Counted from the first letter of the stretch, positions 8,531 to 16,691 are shown. The stretch: 49,534 nucleotides of DNA from Sedimentisphaerales bacterium (GCA_016932095.1 JAFGDN010000021.1:1-49534); one strand, 5' to 3'. A program made the numbers and translations. Notes: generated by a model from the sequence alone, not told the origin.

Positions 8531-8901
8531 CACATGCATCCTGAGTCGGCTTCGAAACACTGAAAACTTGGACGTACAAATGCGTTTTCTGGAGTAGCCG
8601 AAACAGGGAAATAGATAGCATCTTTGAGGTTTCAATATACAAGCAAACAGTGAAGCTTTTAAGGGCGTCAAAAAACAAGGAAGGACGCCGTCGATCTCCT
8701 CGACGCCGTCCTTCCTCATATTTTTTCTTTAAGGAGGAGAAAGTTATTTTTTATTTTACGAGATTTAATACGTCGAGCTTTGGGGCGAGTTCAAAAAATC
8801 TGAAAATTTTTTAAATCCTTCTCAAAGCCGCCTTTTGAACAATTTTTCCCCCAATATACTGGCGATTTTGACCTGCCGACGTTATAAATATAGGGCGTTT
8901 C
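8531..8901. other. Spacer between the peptidase gene and tRNA-Ser
   Basis: Holds the terminator described separately and an AT-rich stretch (8720-8900). No gene seen. TATAAA at 8883-8888 might be part of a tRNA promoter, but no -35 fits it. Confidence 0.3.
8679..8730 (+). terminator. Rho-independent terminator after the peptidase gene
   Basis: A 16-base stem (8679-8694 with 8700-8715, one mismatch) with loop TCTCC, followed by TCATATTTTTTCTTT. It lies about 150 bases after the stop codon. Confidence 0.8.
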
Positions 8902-8988
8902 GGAGCAGTGGCCGAGCGGCTGATGGCGACGGTTTTGAAAACCGTTTTACCCTTACGGGTAACGGGGGTTCGAATCCCTCCTGCTCCG
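8902..8988 (+). tRNA. tRNA-Ser(TGA)
   Basis: An 87-base tRNA. The acceptor GGAGCAG (8902-8908) pairs with CTGCTCC (8981-8987), discriminator G, no encoded CCA. The D arm contains GCCGAGCGGC; the anticodon stem-loop ACGGTTTTGAAAACCGT has anticodon TGA; a long variable arm (TTACCC-TTAC-GGGTAA) is typical of class II tRNA-Ser; the T arm is GGGGG-TTCGAAT-CCCTC. Its 3' half has related copies downstream (9118-9159 and 12780-12826). Confidence 0.95.
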
Positions 8989-9023
8989 GTTGGCAAGCTC
9001 CTTGTGTAGGAGGGATTCGAACC
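8967..9023. repeat. Inverted copy of the tRNA-Ser T arm just downstream of the tRNA
   Basis: The 17 bases 8967-8983 (GGGTTCGAATCCCTCCT) recur as an exact reverse complement at 9007-9023, so the tRNA end and the following DNA can form a large hairpin with a 23-base loop. The inverted copy lacks the rest of a tRNA. Confidence 0.75.
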
Positions 9024-9141
9024 CGAGGGGGTTTGGGGGAGAAGCTCCCCCAAGTCGTCGGGGTGACCGCCAAAGGCGGACCAGAGGGGCAGAGCCCCTA
9101 TGGAAATTCGCTTTGCGAATTTGGGTTCAAGGCCAAAGGCC
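9024..9141. repeat. String of five short hairpins with three-base loops
   Basis: Perfect stems, each with a loop of exactly three bases: TTGGGGGAG/CTCCCCCAA (9033-9053, loop AAG), CCGCC/GGCGG (9067-9079, loop AAA), AGGGGC/GCCCCT (9085-9099, loop AGA), AAATTCGC/GCGAATTT (9104-9122, loop TTT) and GGCC/GGCC (9131-9141, loop AAA). They are separated by 4-13 bases. The pattern resembles mobile double-hairpin elements and is not an ordinary terminator. Confidence 0.6.
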
Positions 9142-9159
9142 GGAATCCCTCCTGCTCCG
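9118..9159 (+). repeat. tRNA-Ser 3'-end-derived repeat, left copy
   Basis: Reads as the tRNA-Ser T arm and acceptor end with a 14-base palindromic insert (AAGGCCAAAGGCCG) placed between TTC and GAATCCC of the T loop. The last 17 bases equal the tRNA 3' end exactly. It matches the copy at 12780-12821 in 39 of 42 positions in the same orientation. The remaining 9160-9391 holds no recognisable gene. Confidence 0.7.
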
Positions 9160-9391
9160 TTCAGGGAAAATGCTCCTCAAAACCTCAAAACTACAGGTCC
9201 TATAACACAAAGAAAAGCGGCAATATGTGGCCCAAAGAACGCTAATCTTAGAAATTAACAACCTCGCAATGATATCAGCCGATAATTTCCTTATAGTAAA
9301 CGGAGTAAAATAAAAAGATTAGAAGATATTCTTTAGTACTCCATTCATTATAAAGTGTCTTAGTAAGGCTACCTACTTAAGGGGATAAAAA

Positions 9392-10972
9392 ATCAAGACG
9401 GGTACGAAATTAAATCTCGGATTCTTATTCACAGTTATTTCGATGCTGCTGACTATCGCTTTTTGCTTACAGACCGGCGATAAGATATACGAAGAGTTCA
9501 AACTATCAAAAGATGAAATTATACCCGGAAAAATCTTCGCTGCCCAGCTGGAAGGAGCATGTCACCAGATAGCACATGACCTTATGAACTATGTGATAAC
9601 AAAAGGCAAAGAAGACGAAGAAGCGGTAATGGCTAACCTGAAATTTCTTACCAAAACCGGGACAGAACGTTTAGAGCACGAACGTCATATCGGACCGGAG
9701 GAAGAAAACAAAACACAAAAATTAGTGGCAGCAATAAATACATTCGCGTCAGCGTGCACCAAGATTATTAATATGAAAAAACAGGGCCTAAGCAGTAACG
9801 AAATATTAGAAAAAGAGGAGCAGATTTTCCGTCCTGCGATGAACTCATTGCTGGAGCAGCTTATAGAGCATAAGGCAATGCACGGGCAAGCGCTGGTAAA
9901 ATCCGAAGCAGCGATTCACAATGCTTATATCTCCAGAGGGCGAATTGCCCTGCTGGCAATTATTGTAATTGTCCTGTCAGTTACCGTGATTTCAATCGCT
10001 ATCACGAGGTCGATAGTAAATCCGCTTCATGCCCTGCATAAGGGAACTGAGATAATAGGCGAGGGTAATCTGAATTTCAAAGTGGCAACAGATAAAAAAG
10101 ACGAAATTGGCCAGCTTTCCCGGGCGTTTGACAAAATGACCGGGGATTTAATGAAGAGAACCGTATCAGTGAACAGACTCCACGCCGCCAATCGCCAGTT
10201 AGAATCCGAAATTACCGAGCGCAAAAAGGCGGAAGAAGCCCTCGAAATATCGAACCGGGAACTTAGGGACTTTGTTTACGTGGCCTCGCACGACCTTCAT
10301 GAACCGCTGCGTAAGATTTCATCCTTCGGCCAGTTGCTGCATAAATCTCTGCAAGGCAAGCTCTCGGACGATGAGCAGGAAAACCTGGAATTTATGACCG
10401 ACGGGGCCGACAGGATGACCATGATGATTGACGGCTTGTTAACATACTCTCGGGTTAACACAAAGGACATTCTGTTTGAGACAGTTGATTTGAACAAAGT
10501 CGTCGAACAGCTCAAAGTGCTTGAACTTGGAATGCTGATAGAAGAGACAGGCAGTGTAATTGAAATCCCACAGCCCCTGCCAAAAGTTTCCGCTGACCCG
10601 GTTCAGATAAAGCAGTTGCTGCAAAATCTAATCGCGAACGGTATTAAGTATCGCAAAAAAGGTGTTAAGCCAATAATCACACTTAAGGCCAAAGAGCTCC
10701 CGGACAACAAAGTCAGAATAGAAGTCAAGGATAATGGAATCGGCATCGCGCCTGAATACAGCGATGAAATTTTCAAGATGTTCAGACGCTTGAACTCAAG
10801 CCGGCAATATGAGGGATGCGGAATCGGCCTTGCAGTTTGCAAAAAGATTGTGGGTAGGCACGCCGGCCGGATTGGTGTTGAATCCGAGCCGGGAACAGGT
10901 TCGACTTTCTGGTTTACCATCTCACTGGCAAAAGATGCAGTGCCGGCTAACGAAGCAGTAACAGTATCGTAA
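9392..10972 (+). CDS. Membrane histidine kinase (HAMP, HisKA, HATPase_c), possible ATC start
   Basis: A phytochrome-type sensor kinase. From the proposed start: TM helix 1 (residues ~7-28), an extracellular helical sensor of about 150 residues, TM helix 2 (ALLAIIVIVLSVTVISIAI), HAMP, a coiled coil, an H box with ASHDLHEPLRK (His is the phosphorylation site), an N box with NLIANGIKY (usual Asn-Ala is Asn-Gly), then G1 DNGIGI and G2 GCGIGLAVC. The first ATG (9443) would cut TM helix 1 in half. The frame continues back to ATC at 9392 (KTGTKLNLGFLF follows) with AAGGGG eight bases upstream, so I place the start there. It heads a three-gene signalling set. Confidence 0.85.
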   Translation: MKTGTKLNLGFLFTVISMLLTIAFCLQTGDKIYEEFKLSKDEIIPGKIFAAQLEGACHQIAHDLMNYVITKGKEDEEAVMANLKFLTKTGTERLEHERHIGPEEENKTQKLVAAINTFASACTKIINMKKQGLSSNEILEKEEQIFRPAMNSLLEQLIEHKAMHGQALVKSEAAIHNAYISRGRIALLAIIVIVLSVTVISIAITRSIVNPLHALHKGTEIIGEGNLNFKVATDKKDEIGQLSRAFDKMTGDLMKRTVSVNRLHAANRQLESEITERKKAEEALEISNRELRDFVYVASHDLHEPLRKISSFGQLLHKSLQGKLSDDEQENLEFMTDGADRMTMMIDGLLTYSRVNTKDILFETVDLNKVVEQLKVLELGMLIEETGSVIEIPQPLPKVSADPVQIKQLLQNLIANGIKYRKKGVKPIITLKAKELPDNKVRIEVKDNGIGIAPEYSDEIFKMFRRLNSSRQYEGCGIGLAVCKKIVGRHAGRIGVESEPGTGSTFWFTISLAKDAVPANEAVTVS

Positions 10973-11019
10973 TCATTGAAAAGCAAAATAAACACGCAAA
11001 AACAAAAAGGAAGGCAAAA

Positions 11020-11487
11020 ATGGAAAATCTTGAACCCGTAAACATACTGTTGGTGGAAGACGACCCGGGAGACCAGAAGCTGATTAAAAATTCAATGCTC
11101 GAGCAAAGGATGGCCAATAAGCTGTGCATTGTATCAAGCGGAGAAGAAGCTTTGGAGTATCTAAAGCAAAGCAAAAACGGCAACAATGAAACCCCCTGGC
11201 CGGAACTAATTTTGCTTGATTTGAATATGCCTGGCATGGGGGGAAAAGAATTCCTGAGACGAATTAAGAGCAATGAGGATTTCGATATGATTCCTGTAGT
11301 GATTTTAACAACCTCGGACTTGGATAAAGATATTATCGAAAGCTACAAACTGCAGGCGGCCGGCTATGTAAAAAAACCGGTCTTATTGAACGATTTTTAC
11401 GCCGTCGCCAAAGAAATCAGTGAATACTGGTTTACTTTATGCAAGCGAGTTTCTCAGAGACAGTTATCATGCACAAAGAATCGATAA
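11020..11487 (+). CDS. Single-domain response regulator (Rcp1-like receiver)
   Basis: A 155-residue receiver domain: acidic pair in LLVEDDPGDQ near residues 10-19, phosphoacceptor Asp in LILLDLNMPG, Thr in VVILTTS and Lys in GYVKKPV. There is no output domain. It lies 47 bases after the kinase gene and is its likely phosphotransfer partner, as with cyanobacterial Cph1-Rcp1 pairs. The C-terminal 20 residues overlap the start of the next gene in another frame, suggesting translational coupling. Confidence 0.9.
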   Translation: MENLEPVNILLVEDDPGDQKLIKNSMLEQRMANKLCIVSSGEEALEYLKQSKNGNNETPWPELILLDLNMPGMGGKEFLRRIKSNEDFDMIPVVILTTSDLDKDIIESYKLQAAGYVKKPVLLNDFYAVAKEISEYWFTLCKRVSQRQLSCTKNR

Positions 11488-12617
11488 AACTTCTGCTGGT
11501 GGATGACGACCCCGGTGATCGCAAGATGGTCAAGCTGGCTTTAGCCCAGTCTTTCGACATCGTGGACTTTAATACGGAAACTGCGGAAACTCTTTCTGAG
11601 GCAACTGAGCGTCTCAAAAATAAAGATAAAGATTATGATTTGGTCCTGCTTGACCTTGGACTTCCGGACAGTCAGGGAATCGACACTGTCCAAAAAGCCC
11701 ACAACGCAAATCCTAATGTTCCAATTGTTGTATTGACGGGTCTGGCTGATGAGGCCAAAGGGCTTGAGGCCATCGAAAAAGGAGCTGAGGACTACCTCGT
11801 CAAAGGAGAGCTTCTGCATCGCATTTTGGTTCGAGTTATTCGGTATGCTATTGCGCGAAAAATTGCTAAAAAGAAAATAGAGGAAGCAATTGAAGCAAAA
11901 TCGCAATTTATGTCTATGGTCTCGCATGAGCTGCGTGTGCCGTTGGCATCTATAAAAGAAAGCATTTCCATCATCCTGGACGGAGCAACCGGAAGAATCA
12001 AAAAGATTCAAAGAAATTACTTGGATATCGCAAAAAGAAATATAGACCGTCTTAACAGATTAATTAGCGAACTTCTGGACTTCCAAAAACTCGAGGCCGG
12101 CAAAATGAAGTTCGTTATGCAGAATAACAATGCGAATGAAATTGCCAAAGAAGTTTACGATACGATGCTGTCCTCGGCAAAAGAAAAAGGAATAGATTTA
12201 GTTCTGGAGCTTGATAACAGCTTGCCGAGAGCGAACTTTGACAAGGATAGAATTATCCAGGTTCTATCCAACCTGGTTAATAACGCCATAAAGTTCACAG
12301 AGCGGGGTTCTGTTGTCATTGCGACAAGATGTTATGAAGACTTAATTCAGGTTTCAGTCCGGGATACCGGCGCTGGAATCCAAAAAGAGGACATACCGAG
12401 ACTCTTTCATAAATTTGAACAGATTGTAACGGAAAGAAGAAAAGCCGGGACCGGCCTTGGGCTCAGTATTTCAAAAGAAATCATCGAAAAACACAATGGT
12501 AAAATCTGGGTTGAATCACAACCAGACCAGGGCAGCACATTTTTCTTTACATTGCCGAAGCAAAAAACTGATGTTGTAGATAACTCGCAACTCGCCGCCA
12601 ATACTGTTCATAAATGA
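11469..12617 (+). CDS. Response-regulator/histidine-kinase hybrid (receiver-HisKA-HATPase_c)
   Basis: A soluble protein of 382 residues. The N-terminal receiver (residues ~1-125) has LLVDDDPGDR, LVLLDLGLPD (Asp) and a Lys near YLVKGE. A short coiled coil leads to the H box MVSHELRVPLAS, the N box NLVNNAIKFTE, the G1 box DTGAGI and the G2 box GTGLGLSIS. No membrane helix is present, so it probably takes its input from the two upstream genes. The start at 11469 is preferred over 11439 (no ribosome site at either is strong); it overlaps the upstream stop by 19 bases. Confidence 0.88.
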   Translation: MHKESIKLLLVDDDPGDRKMVKLALAQSFDIVDFNTETAETLSEATERLKNKDKDYDLVLLDLGLPDSQGIDTVQKAHNANPNVPIVVLTGLADEAKGLEAIEKGAEDYLVKGELLHRILVRVIRYAIARKIAKKKIEEAIEAKSQFMSMVSHELRVPLASIKESISIILDGATGRIKKIQRNYLDIAKRNIDRLNRLISELLDFQKLEAGKMKFVMQNNNANEIAKEVYDTMLSSAKEKGIDLVLELDNSLPRANFDKDRIIQVLSNLVNNAIKFTERGSVVIATRCYEDLIQVSVRDTGAGIQKEDIPRLFHKFEQIVTERRKAGTGLGLSISKEIIEKHNGKIWVESQPDQGSTFFFTLPKQKTDVVDNSQLAANTVHK

Positions 12618-12623
12618 TGGTAA

Positions 12624-12782
12624 TATGAGCACAATGGCGCCGGCAGCAAAAACGAGCTTCCCGTATCAAGCCCACAGAACACAATCTTTCATGAAACAGT
12701 TCTCAAAAAGCTCGCATCCCAGGAAGTTGAACAGGAGAGCTTACTCAAATGCGGCCTGACGTTCACCTTGCTGCTGCTCAAT
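12624..12782 (+). pseudogene. Possible truncated GGDEF-domain fragment
   Basis: The open frame starting right after the hybrid kinase gene has no start codon or ribosome site but reads like protein, ending GLTFTLLLLNLG. This resembles the early part of diguanylate cyclase domains (typically GxxFSLLLLDLDHFK). The resemblance stops exactly where the tRNA-derived repeat begins (12780). The call rests on a short stretch, so it is tentative. Confidence 0.3.
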
Positions 12783-12826
12783 TTGGGTTCAAGGCCGAAG
12801 GCTGGAATACCTCCTGCTCCGGTTGG
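12780..12826 (+). repeat. tRNA-Ser 3'-end-derived repeat, right copy
   Basis: Same unit as 9118-9159 with three changes (palindrome AAGGCCGAAGGCTG, and ATACC for ATCCC). Unlike the left copy, it continues with GGTTGG as the genuine tRNA does. The two direct copies enclose 3.6 kb carrying the three signalling genes. The remainder to 12935 holds no gene that I recognise. Confidence 0.7.
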
Positions 12827-12935
12827 GCGGTTACGGCGAGAGTTACCTATGCCACGCTGGTTTCTTGCCTCGACTGAAATTAATATTGGCGATTATCCAA
12901 TCCATACTGGTAACATAGACATATCAAAGACAAAT

Positions 12936-13451
12936 TCAATCTCGCGGCCGACCGGATTGAGAGATTGCCAATTTTATCTCGTCTGCGAGAGCAGCACTTG
13001 CCCCGGCGACTTGTTTTGACAAGCCGCATCCGAATTGCAGGTGGGCCGGCTGGATTCCGATGAAAATGACATCTGCATCGATTTCCGACTGGATTACCTC
13101 AACGAACAGGTGGGGTGAGAGGCAATGGGTCGAAAACGAGAATTTGTCTAAATCCTGTATATCGAAAATCCTAACGGTTCCGGGGGGCGATCCAAAATCG
13201 ATTGCGTCTATTATGAGCAGTTTCTTCGGAAGCATTTGGACAATCTTAGCGATGTAGTTTTCCGGTGTTGAGCCGGCATCGATTACTTCTGTGCTAATTT
13301 CGTCCTTTAGGATTTGGCAAACGCGAGGCCCTGCGCCGTCATCGCCTTTAAGAACGTTGCCGATTCCGACAATCACGGTTTCGGCCGGATTCAGCTTACC
13401 GAGCCGCACTTGAAAATTTCGAGCGGCCCGACGCGAATTTTTGCCGCTCAT
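12936..13451 (-). CDS. hycI: [NiFe] hydrogenase maturation protease, HycI/HyaD family
   Basis: A 171-residue endopeptidase that removes the C-terminal peptide of the hydrogenase large subunit after nickel insertion. Motifs: GIGNVLKGDDGAG (residues ~31-43, with the first nickel-sensing Asp), DAIDFG in the middle (second Asp) and STHCLSPH (His). The ATG overlaps the upstream ferredoxin gene by 4 bases, and it is the last gene of the hydrogenase operon. The large subunit in this operon (19988-21685) ends with a removable tail of the HycE kind, which fits. Confidence 0.9.
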   Translation of the reverse strand: MSGKNSRRAARNFQVRLGKLNPAETVIVGIGNVLKGDDGAGPRVCQILKDEISTEVIDAGSTPENYIAKIVQMLPKKLLIIDAIDFGSPPGTVRIFDIQDLDKFSFSTHCLSPHLFVEVIQSEIDADVIFIGIQPAHLQFGCGLSKQVAGASAALADEIKLAISQSGRPRD

Positions 13452-14056
13452 AGTCGAATATTCAGCTCACATTTGCAATTGGGGCACAGTATCCTCATAA
13501 AATCCGCGGTTTCGGGGCCCGGCTGGTCTCTGTGGGGTATCTTCGACTGTTGAGCCAAAGCAAGTGAATCGCTCTTGGCCAGCAACAACGACGGATTTGT
13601 GTATGCAAGCGGGCCCAGACGCTCATACAGCCAGACAAGATGCTTTTTCGTGCCGATGATTGCGCCGCATTTCTCACAAAGCTGGAGCTCATACTCGTGG
13701 TTTTCGATTGTCTGATTTCTGTCCAGGGTGGCAAGGTCCCATTTATTTGAAAGTTTTATGCCCTTCTCGGTGGTGCAATTGTCCTGGCAATTCCCGCAGA
13801 AAATACAGGTGTCGTAACATTGTTTGATTACTCTGACCGGCGGATGGGCATCCGGGTAGTCAGTCATAGTCAACGCCTCAGTTGGACAGACGTTGACGCA
13901 GGCGCCGCAGCCGATGCAGTTATCAGGGTCAAACTCGGGTTTGCCCCTGTAGCGTTCGGGAACCTTGCAGGGCTCCTTCGGAAACCTGGTTGTGAATCGA
14001 GGCGAGAAGACCGCGGCAACCGCTTCTTTAAGCTCTCTGAGTTTTGGCAGTTTCAT
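13448..14056 (-). CDS. Hydrogenase NuoI-like subunit with two [4Fe-4S] clusters
   Basis: A 202-residue iron-sulfur protein related to HyfH/MbhN/NuoI. Two ferredoxin motifs are seen: CIGCGACVNVCP and CIFCGNCQDNC (the latter followed by T, not the usual P). Additional CxxC pairs (CEKC, CPNC) in the C-terminal third suggest an extra metal site or rubredoxin-like knuckle beyond the usual family length. It should carry electrons between soluble donors and the NuoB-like subunit. The start at 14056 is favoured over 14074 because GAGG precedes it. It overlaps mnhG (stop 14028). Confidence 0.85.
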   Translation of the reverse strand: MKLPKLRELKEAVAAVFSPRFTTRFPKEPCKVPERYRGKPEFDPDNCIGCGACVNVCPTEALTMTDYPDAHPPVRVIKQCYDTCIFCGNCQDNCTTEKGIKLSNKWDLATLDRNQTIENHEYELQLCEKCGAIIGTKKHLVWLYERLGPLAYTNPSLLLAKSDSLALAQQSKIPHRDQPGPETADFMRILCPNCKCELNIRL

Positions 14057-14381
14057 CTTTCTTTTCCTCACCATATTTATCTATGACGCTCTTGTCCCAC
14101 AGCGGCACGCCGGACGCATAAGCGCCTTTGGCAATCGCGTGGGCGGCCGTTGGCGAAGTTATCAAAATAAAGACCGCACAGACAATTGCCTTGGCCCCCA
14201 TCAGGCCGTTTGCGCTAATCACGGCCACGCCCACCAGAAGCAGAATTGTGCCGAGCGTCACGCATTTGGTGGCGGCCTGCAGGCGATTGTAAACATCGGG
14301 GAAACGCACAAGGCCGATACAGCCGAACAGGTTAAACAGAATCCCAATCGAAATCAGTATATAGCCGATTACGTCATTCAT
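14028..14381 (-). CDS. mnhG: Mrp/Mnh antiporter subunit G (MbhC-like)
   Basis: A 117-residue membrane protein with three helices and the family core GLVRFPDVYNRLQAATK followed by TLGTILLLVGV. In Mrp antiporters and Mrp-type hydrogenases the E-F-G subunits help form the sodium-translocation half. The ATG overlaps the mnhF stop, and GAGG lies upstream. The hydrophilic tail ends inside the next gene. Confidence 0.88.
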   Translation of the reverse strand: MNDVIGYILISIGILFNLFGCIGLVRFPDVYNRLQAATKCVTLGTILLLVGVAVISANGLMGAKAIVCAVFILITSPTAAHAIAKGAYASGVPLWDKSVIDKYGEEKKDETAKTQRA

Positions 14382-14628
14382 CGAATCCTCTGCCCTCCAG
14401 AAATTTGGCCAGCGCGATTGTGCCGATAAAGCTCAGCAACGCCCAGGCCAGTGCGATGTTAAGATAAAAATCCTTGCCCGTAGCAAGCCCGGTCAGGCCG
14501 CAGAACCCGACTATAACGATGCCGAGTATGTCGATGGCGACCGCCCTGTCTGGTGCGCTGGGGCCTCGGCCTATGCGATACAAACACATAAAGCAGCATA
14601 TAAGCAATCCGCAATATAATACCGTCAT
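14374..14628 (-). CDS. mnhF: Mrp/Mnh antiporter subunit F (MbhB-like)
   Basis: An 84-residue, three-helix protein with the family stretch RIGRGPSAPDRAVAIDILG (residues ~17-35). AAAGG precedes the ATG. It lies between mnhE and mnhG as in canonical mrp and mbh operons. Confidence 0.88.
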   Translation of the reverse strand: MTVLYCGLLICCFMCLYRIGRGPSAPDRAVAIDILGIVIVGFCGLTGLATGKDFYLNIALAWALLSFIGTIALAKFLEGRGFDE

Positions 14629-14640
14629 AGTACGACCTTT

Positions 14641-15144
14641 CTATTCAAAGATTTTCCGGATAAACCACTCAAATCGCTCCGCGATTTGCTTTGTCGCCTG
14701 CTCGACGTCCTCCGCTTTAACGTTAATCCAGTGTATGTATAAGTAACCGTCGTCAGTAACATCGACCGTGAGCGTTCCAGGGGTGAGCGTTATCGAATTC
14801 GCCAGAGCTGTTATTCCTGAGTCGGTTTTGAGCTTCGTTTTTATTTTCACGATGCCGGGCCTTATGGGCATTTTGGGATGCAGCGCACGATACATAACGT
14901 CGAAATTGGCCGCTATTACCGAATAAAAGAAAACGGGCATATAAACGACTAACCAGAAGATACGAATCGGCGAGACGAATATATGGTGTTCCTTAGGCAG
15001 CATTTCGTGGAATAATATGGCGACGACGGCGGATGCCGCCAGGCCGGCAATCACCACCTGAACGTCTATTCTGCCGTCAACAACTGGCCAGGTCAGTATC
15101 AGCCACACCACAAAAGACAGGACAAAATAAATCAGTCTGCGCAT
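14641..15144 (-). CDS. mnhE: Mrp/Mnh antiporter subunit E (MbhA-like)
   Basis: A 167-residue protein with two or three N-terminal helices and a soluble domain. Family marks are the ILTWPVVDG loop, the middle PGIVKIKTKLKTDSG and ANSITLTPGTLTVDVTDD. It overlaps the end of the preceding antiporter-type gene by 13 bases. AGGAT lies upstream of the ATG. Confidence 0.88.
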   Translation of the reverse strand: MRRLIYFVLSFVVWLILTWPVVDGRIDVQVVIAGLAASAVVAILFHEMLPKEHHIFVSPIRIFWLVVYMPVFFYSVIAANFDVMYRALHPKMPIRPGIVKIKTKLKTDSGITALANSITLTPGTLTVDVTDDGYLYIHWINVKAEDVEQATKQIAERFEWFIRKIFE

Positions 15145-16691
15145 ACTATCATATCCTTGCTGAATTCCATAATTTTGTCGGCGTATCCAACGCCGTCACA
15201 CAACACCTTTGCAGCCGGTTCGAGCAGCTCGGCCCTTAAAGCTGGCGCCAGGAATACCAGCCCCAAAAATACGCACAAGCACGCAAGACAAATCATTGCA
15301 ACGGCCATCGAACCCCTGCTTTCTTTTATTTGCTGCCGGGTTTCCGAAAGCTCGCCGAGAAAAACATACCTGTGAACTTTAAGATACATAATCAGCGTGC
15401 ATACGCTCACCGCGACAATCAGCGCCGCGGCCCAATAAACGCCGGCGCCTATGGCCGCGATTACCAGAATCAGTTTACTCCAGAATCCGCCAAACGGCGG
15501 AATACCCACAATAGAAGCAGAGGCGACGGCGCAGCTTGCACGAGTCAGGGGCAGTTTCTCCGCCAGGCCGCCCAACTGGTCTAACTGCCTCGTCCCGGCG
15601 GCCATTTCAACCGAGCCGCTCGTCAAAAACAGCAGGGACTTGGACACGGCGTGATTGAGCAGGTGAAACAAGCCGCCAAGAATCGCCAGCGACGCCCACA
15701 CAGGACTGGCCCCGGCAGCCAGTAAAGCGCCGCCAAGACCGATTCCGAGGAATATGTAACCAACCTGGCTGATACTGGAGTATGCCAGCAGACGCTTCAA
15801 ATCACCCTGACCAATTGCCAGAAACGCACCGGTAACCATATTTACCACGCCCAGCACAACCAAAAGCGTGCCGACGGTTGTGGAAATGCCGAAAATGCTG
15901 AAGATGGTCCGGACAAGTGCATAAACGCCGAGCACCTTTATCAGGATTCCCGACAGCATAGCCGAGATGGGGGCCGGCGCCGAAGAGTGTGCATCAGGCA
16001 GCCAGGCGTGGAACGGAACCAGCGCCGCTTTAAGGCCGAAACCGGCGATAAACAAGGCCAGGGCAAAACACAAAACTACGTTTGTCGGATTATTCTGGAT
16101 GGCCTTTGAGATGTAGGCCATATTCAACATACCCGTTGCGCCATAAACCAGACCAATCGCCAGGAGGATGAACATCGAGCCGACCTCACCGAGCACCATA
16201 TATTTGAAGGACGCCTCAAGCTGCTCATCGTCGCAGCCGAAGCCGACGAGGGCGTATGAGGCAATCGAAGCAACCTCCAGGAACACAAACAAGTTAAAAA
16301 GGTCGCCCGTGAGCACTACGCCGTTCATACCAGCCACCATAAGCATAAACAAGCTGAGATATTTGGGCTTGGCGGTATACTGCTCCATATAGCGGACGCT
16401 GAAGAGCAACGCAGCAGAACTTACCAGGTTGACGGTTATAAGAAAAAGGGCGCTAAAGCCGTCGAGCACCATATTGATTCCGAGAGGAATAGACCACCTT
16501 CCGACGTTGTAAACGCTGAATTGATTGGTTGAGGCGATGCTCATTGCCAGCAAAGATAAGGCCGCCAGGTTAGCCAGAGCGGTTGCAACGACCCTGCCTT
16601 TTCGTCCGAAACTACCGAGAATCGGCAGCAGGAAGGCCGCAACCAGAGGAATACAAACGAACGCAGGCAGAACCAGTGGAATATCGCTCAT
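15132..16691 (-). CDS. mnhD: Mrp/Mnh antiporter subunit D (MbhH/NuoN-type proton-translocating subunit)
   Basis: A 519-residue protein of ~14 membrane helices. It has the key charged residues of this family in the helices around VFLEVASIASYALVG (Glu of TM5), KAALVPFHAWLPDAHSSAP (Lys of TM7 and the PFHxWLPDAH signature) and KRLLAYSSISQVGYIFLG (broken-helix Lys). It conducts protons or sodium coupled to the redox part. The start at 16691 overlaps the mnhC stop as ATGA. Confidence 0.92.
   Translation of the reverse strand: MSDIPLVLPAFVCIPLVAAFLLPILGSFGRKGRVVATALANLAALSLLAMSIASTNQFSVYNVGRWSIPLGINMVLDGFSALFLITVNLVSSAALLFSVRYMEQYTAKPKYLSLFMLMVAGMNGVVLTGDLFNLFVFLEVASIASYALVGFGCDDEQLEASFKYMVLGEVGSMFILLAIGLVYGATGMLNMAYISKAIQNNPTNVVLCFALALFIAGFGLKAALVPFHAWLPDAHSSAPAPISAMLSGILIKVLGVYALVRTIFSIFGISTTVGTLLVVLGVVNMVTGAFLAIGQGDLKRLLAYSSISQVGYIFLGIGLGGALLAAGASPVWASLAILGGLFHLLNHAVSKSLLFLTSGSVEMAAGTRQLDQLGGLAEKLPLTRASCAVASASIVGIPPFGGFWSKLILVIAAIGAGVYWAAALIVAVSVCTLIMYLKVHRYVFLGELSETRQQIKESRGSMAVAMICLACLCVFLGLVFLAPALRAELLEPAAKVLCDGVGYADKIMEFSKDMIVCAD

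Noticed and set aside
9007-9023. Second tRNA on the minus strand
   Set aside because: Only a T-arm copy is present; no acceptor, D or anticodon arm can be built.
9024-9159. CRISPR array
   Set aside because: The palindromes differ from one another in sequence and length and have no regular spacers.
11900-11960. Broken H box in the hybrid kinase (SHELRVPL instead of SHELRTPL)
   Set aside because: The phosphorylated His and Glu are kept; Val for Thr is a tolerated change and does not show loss of function.
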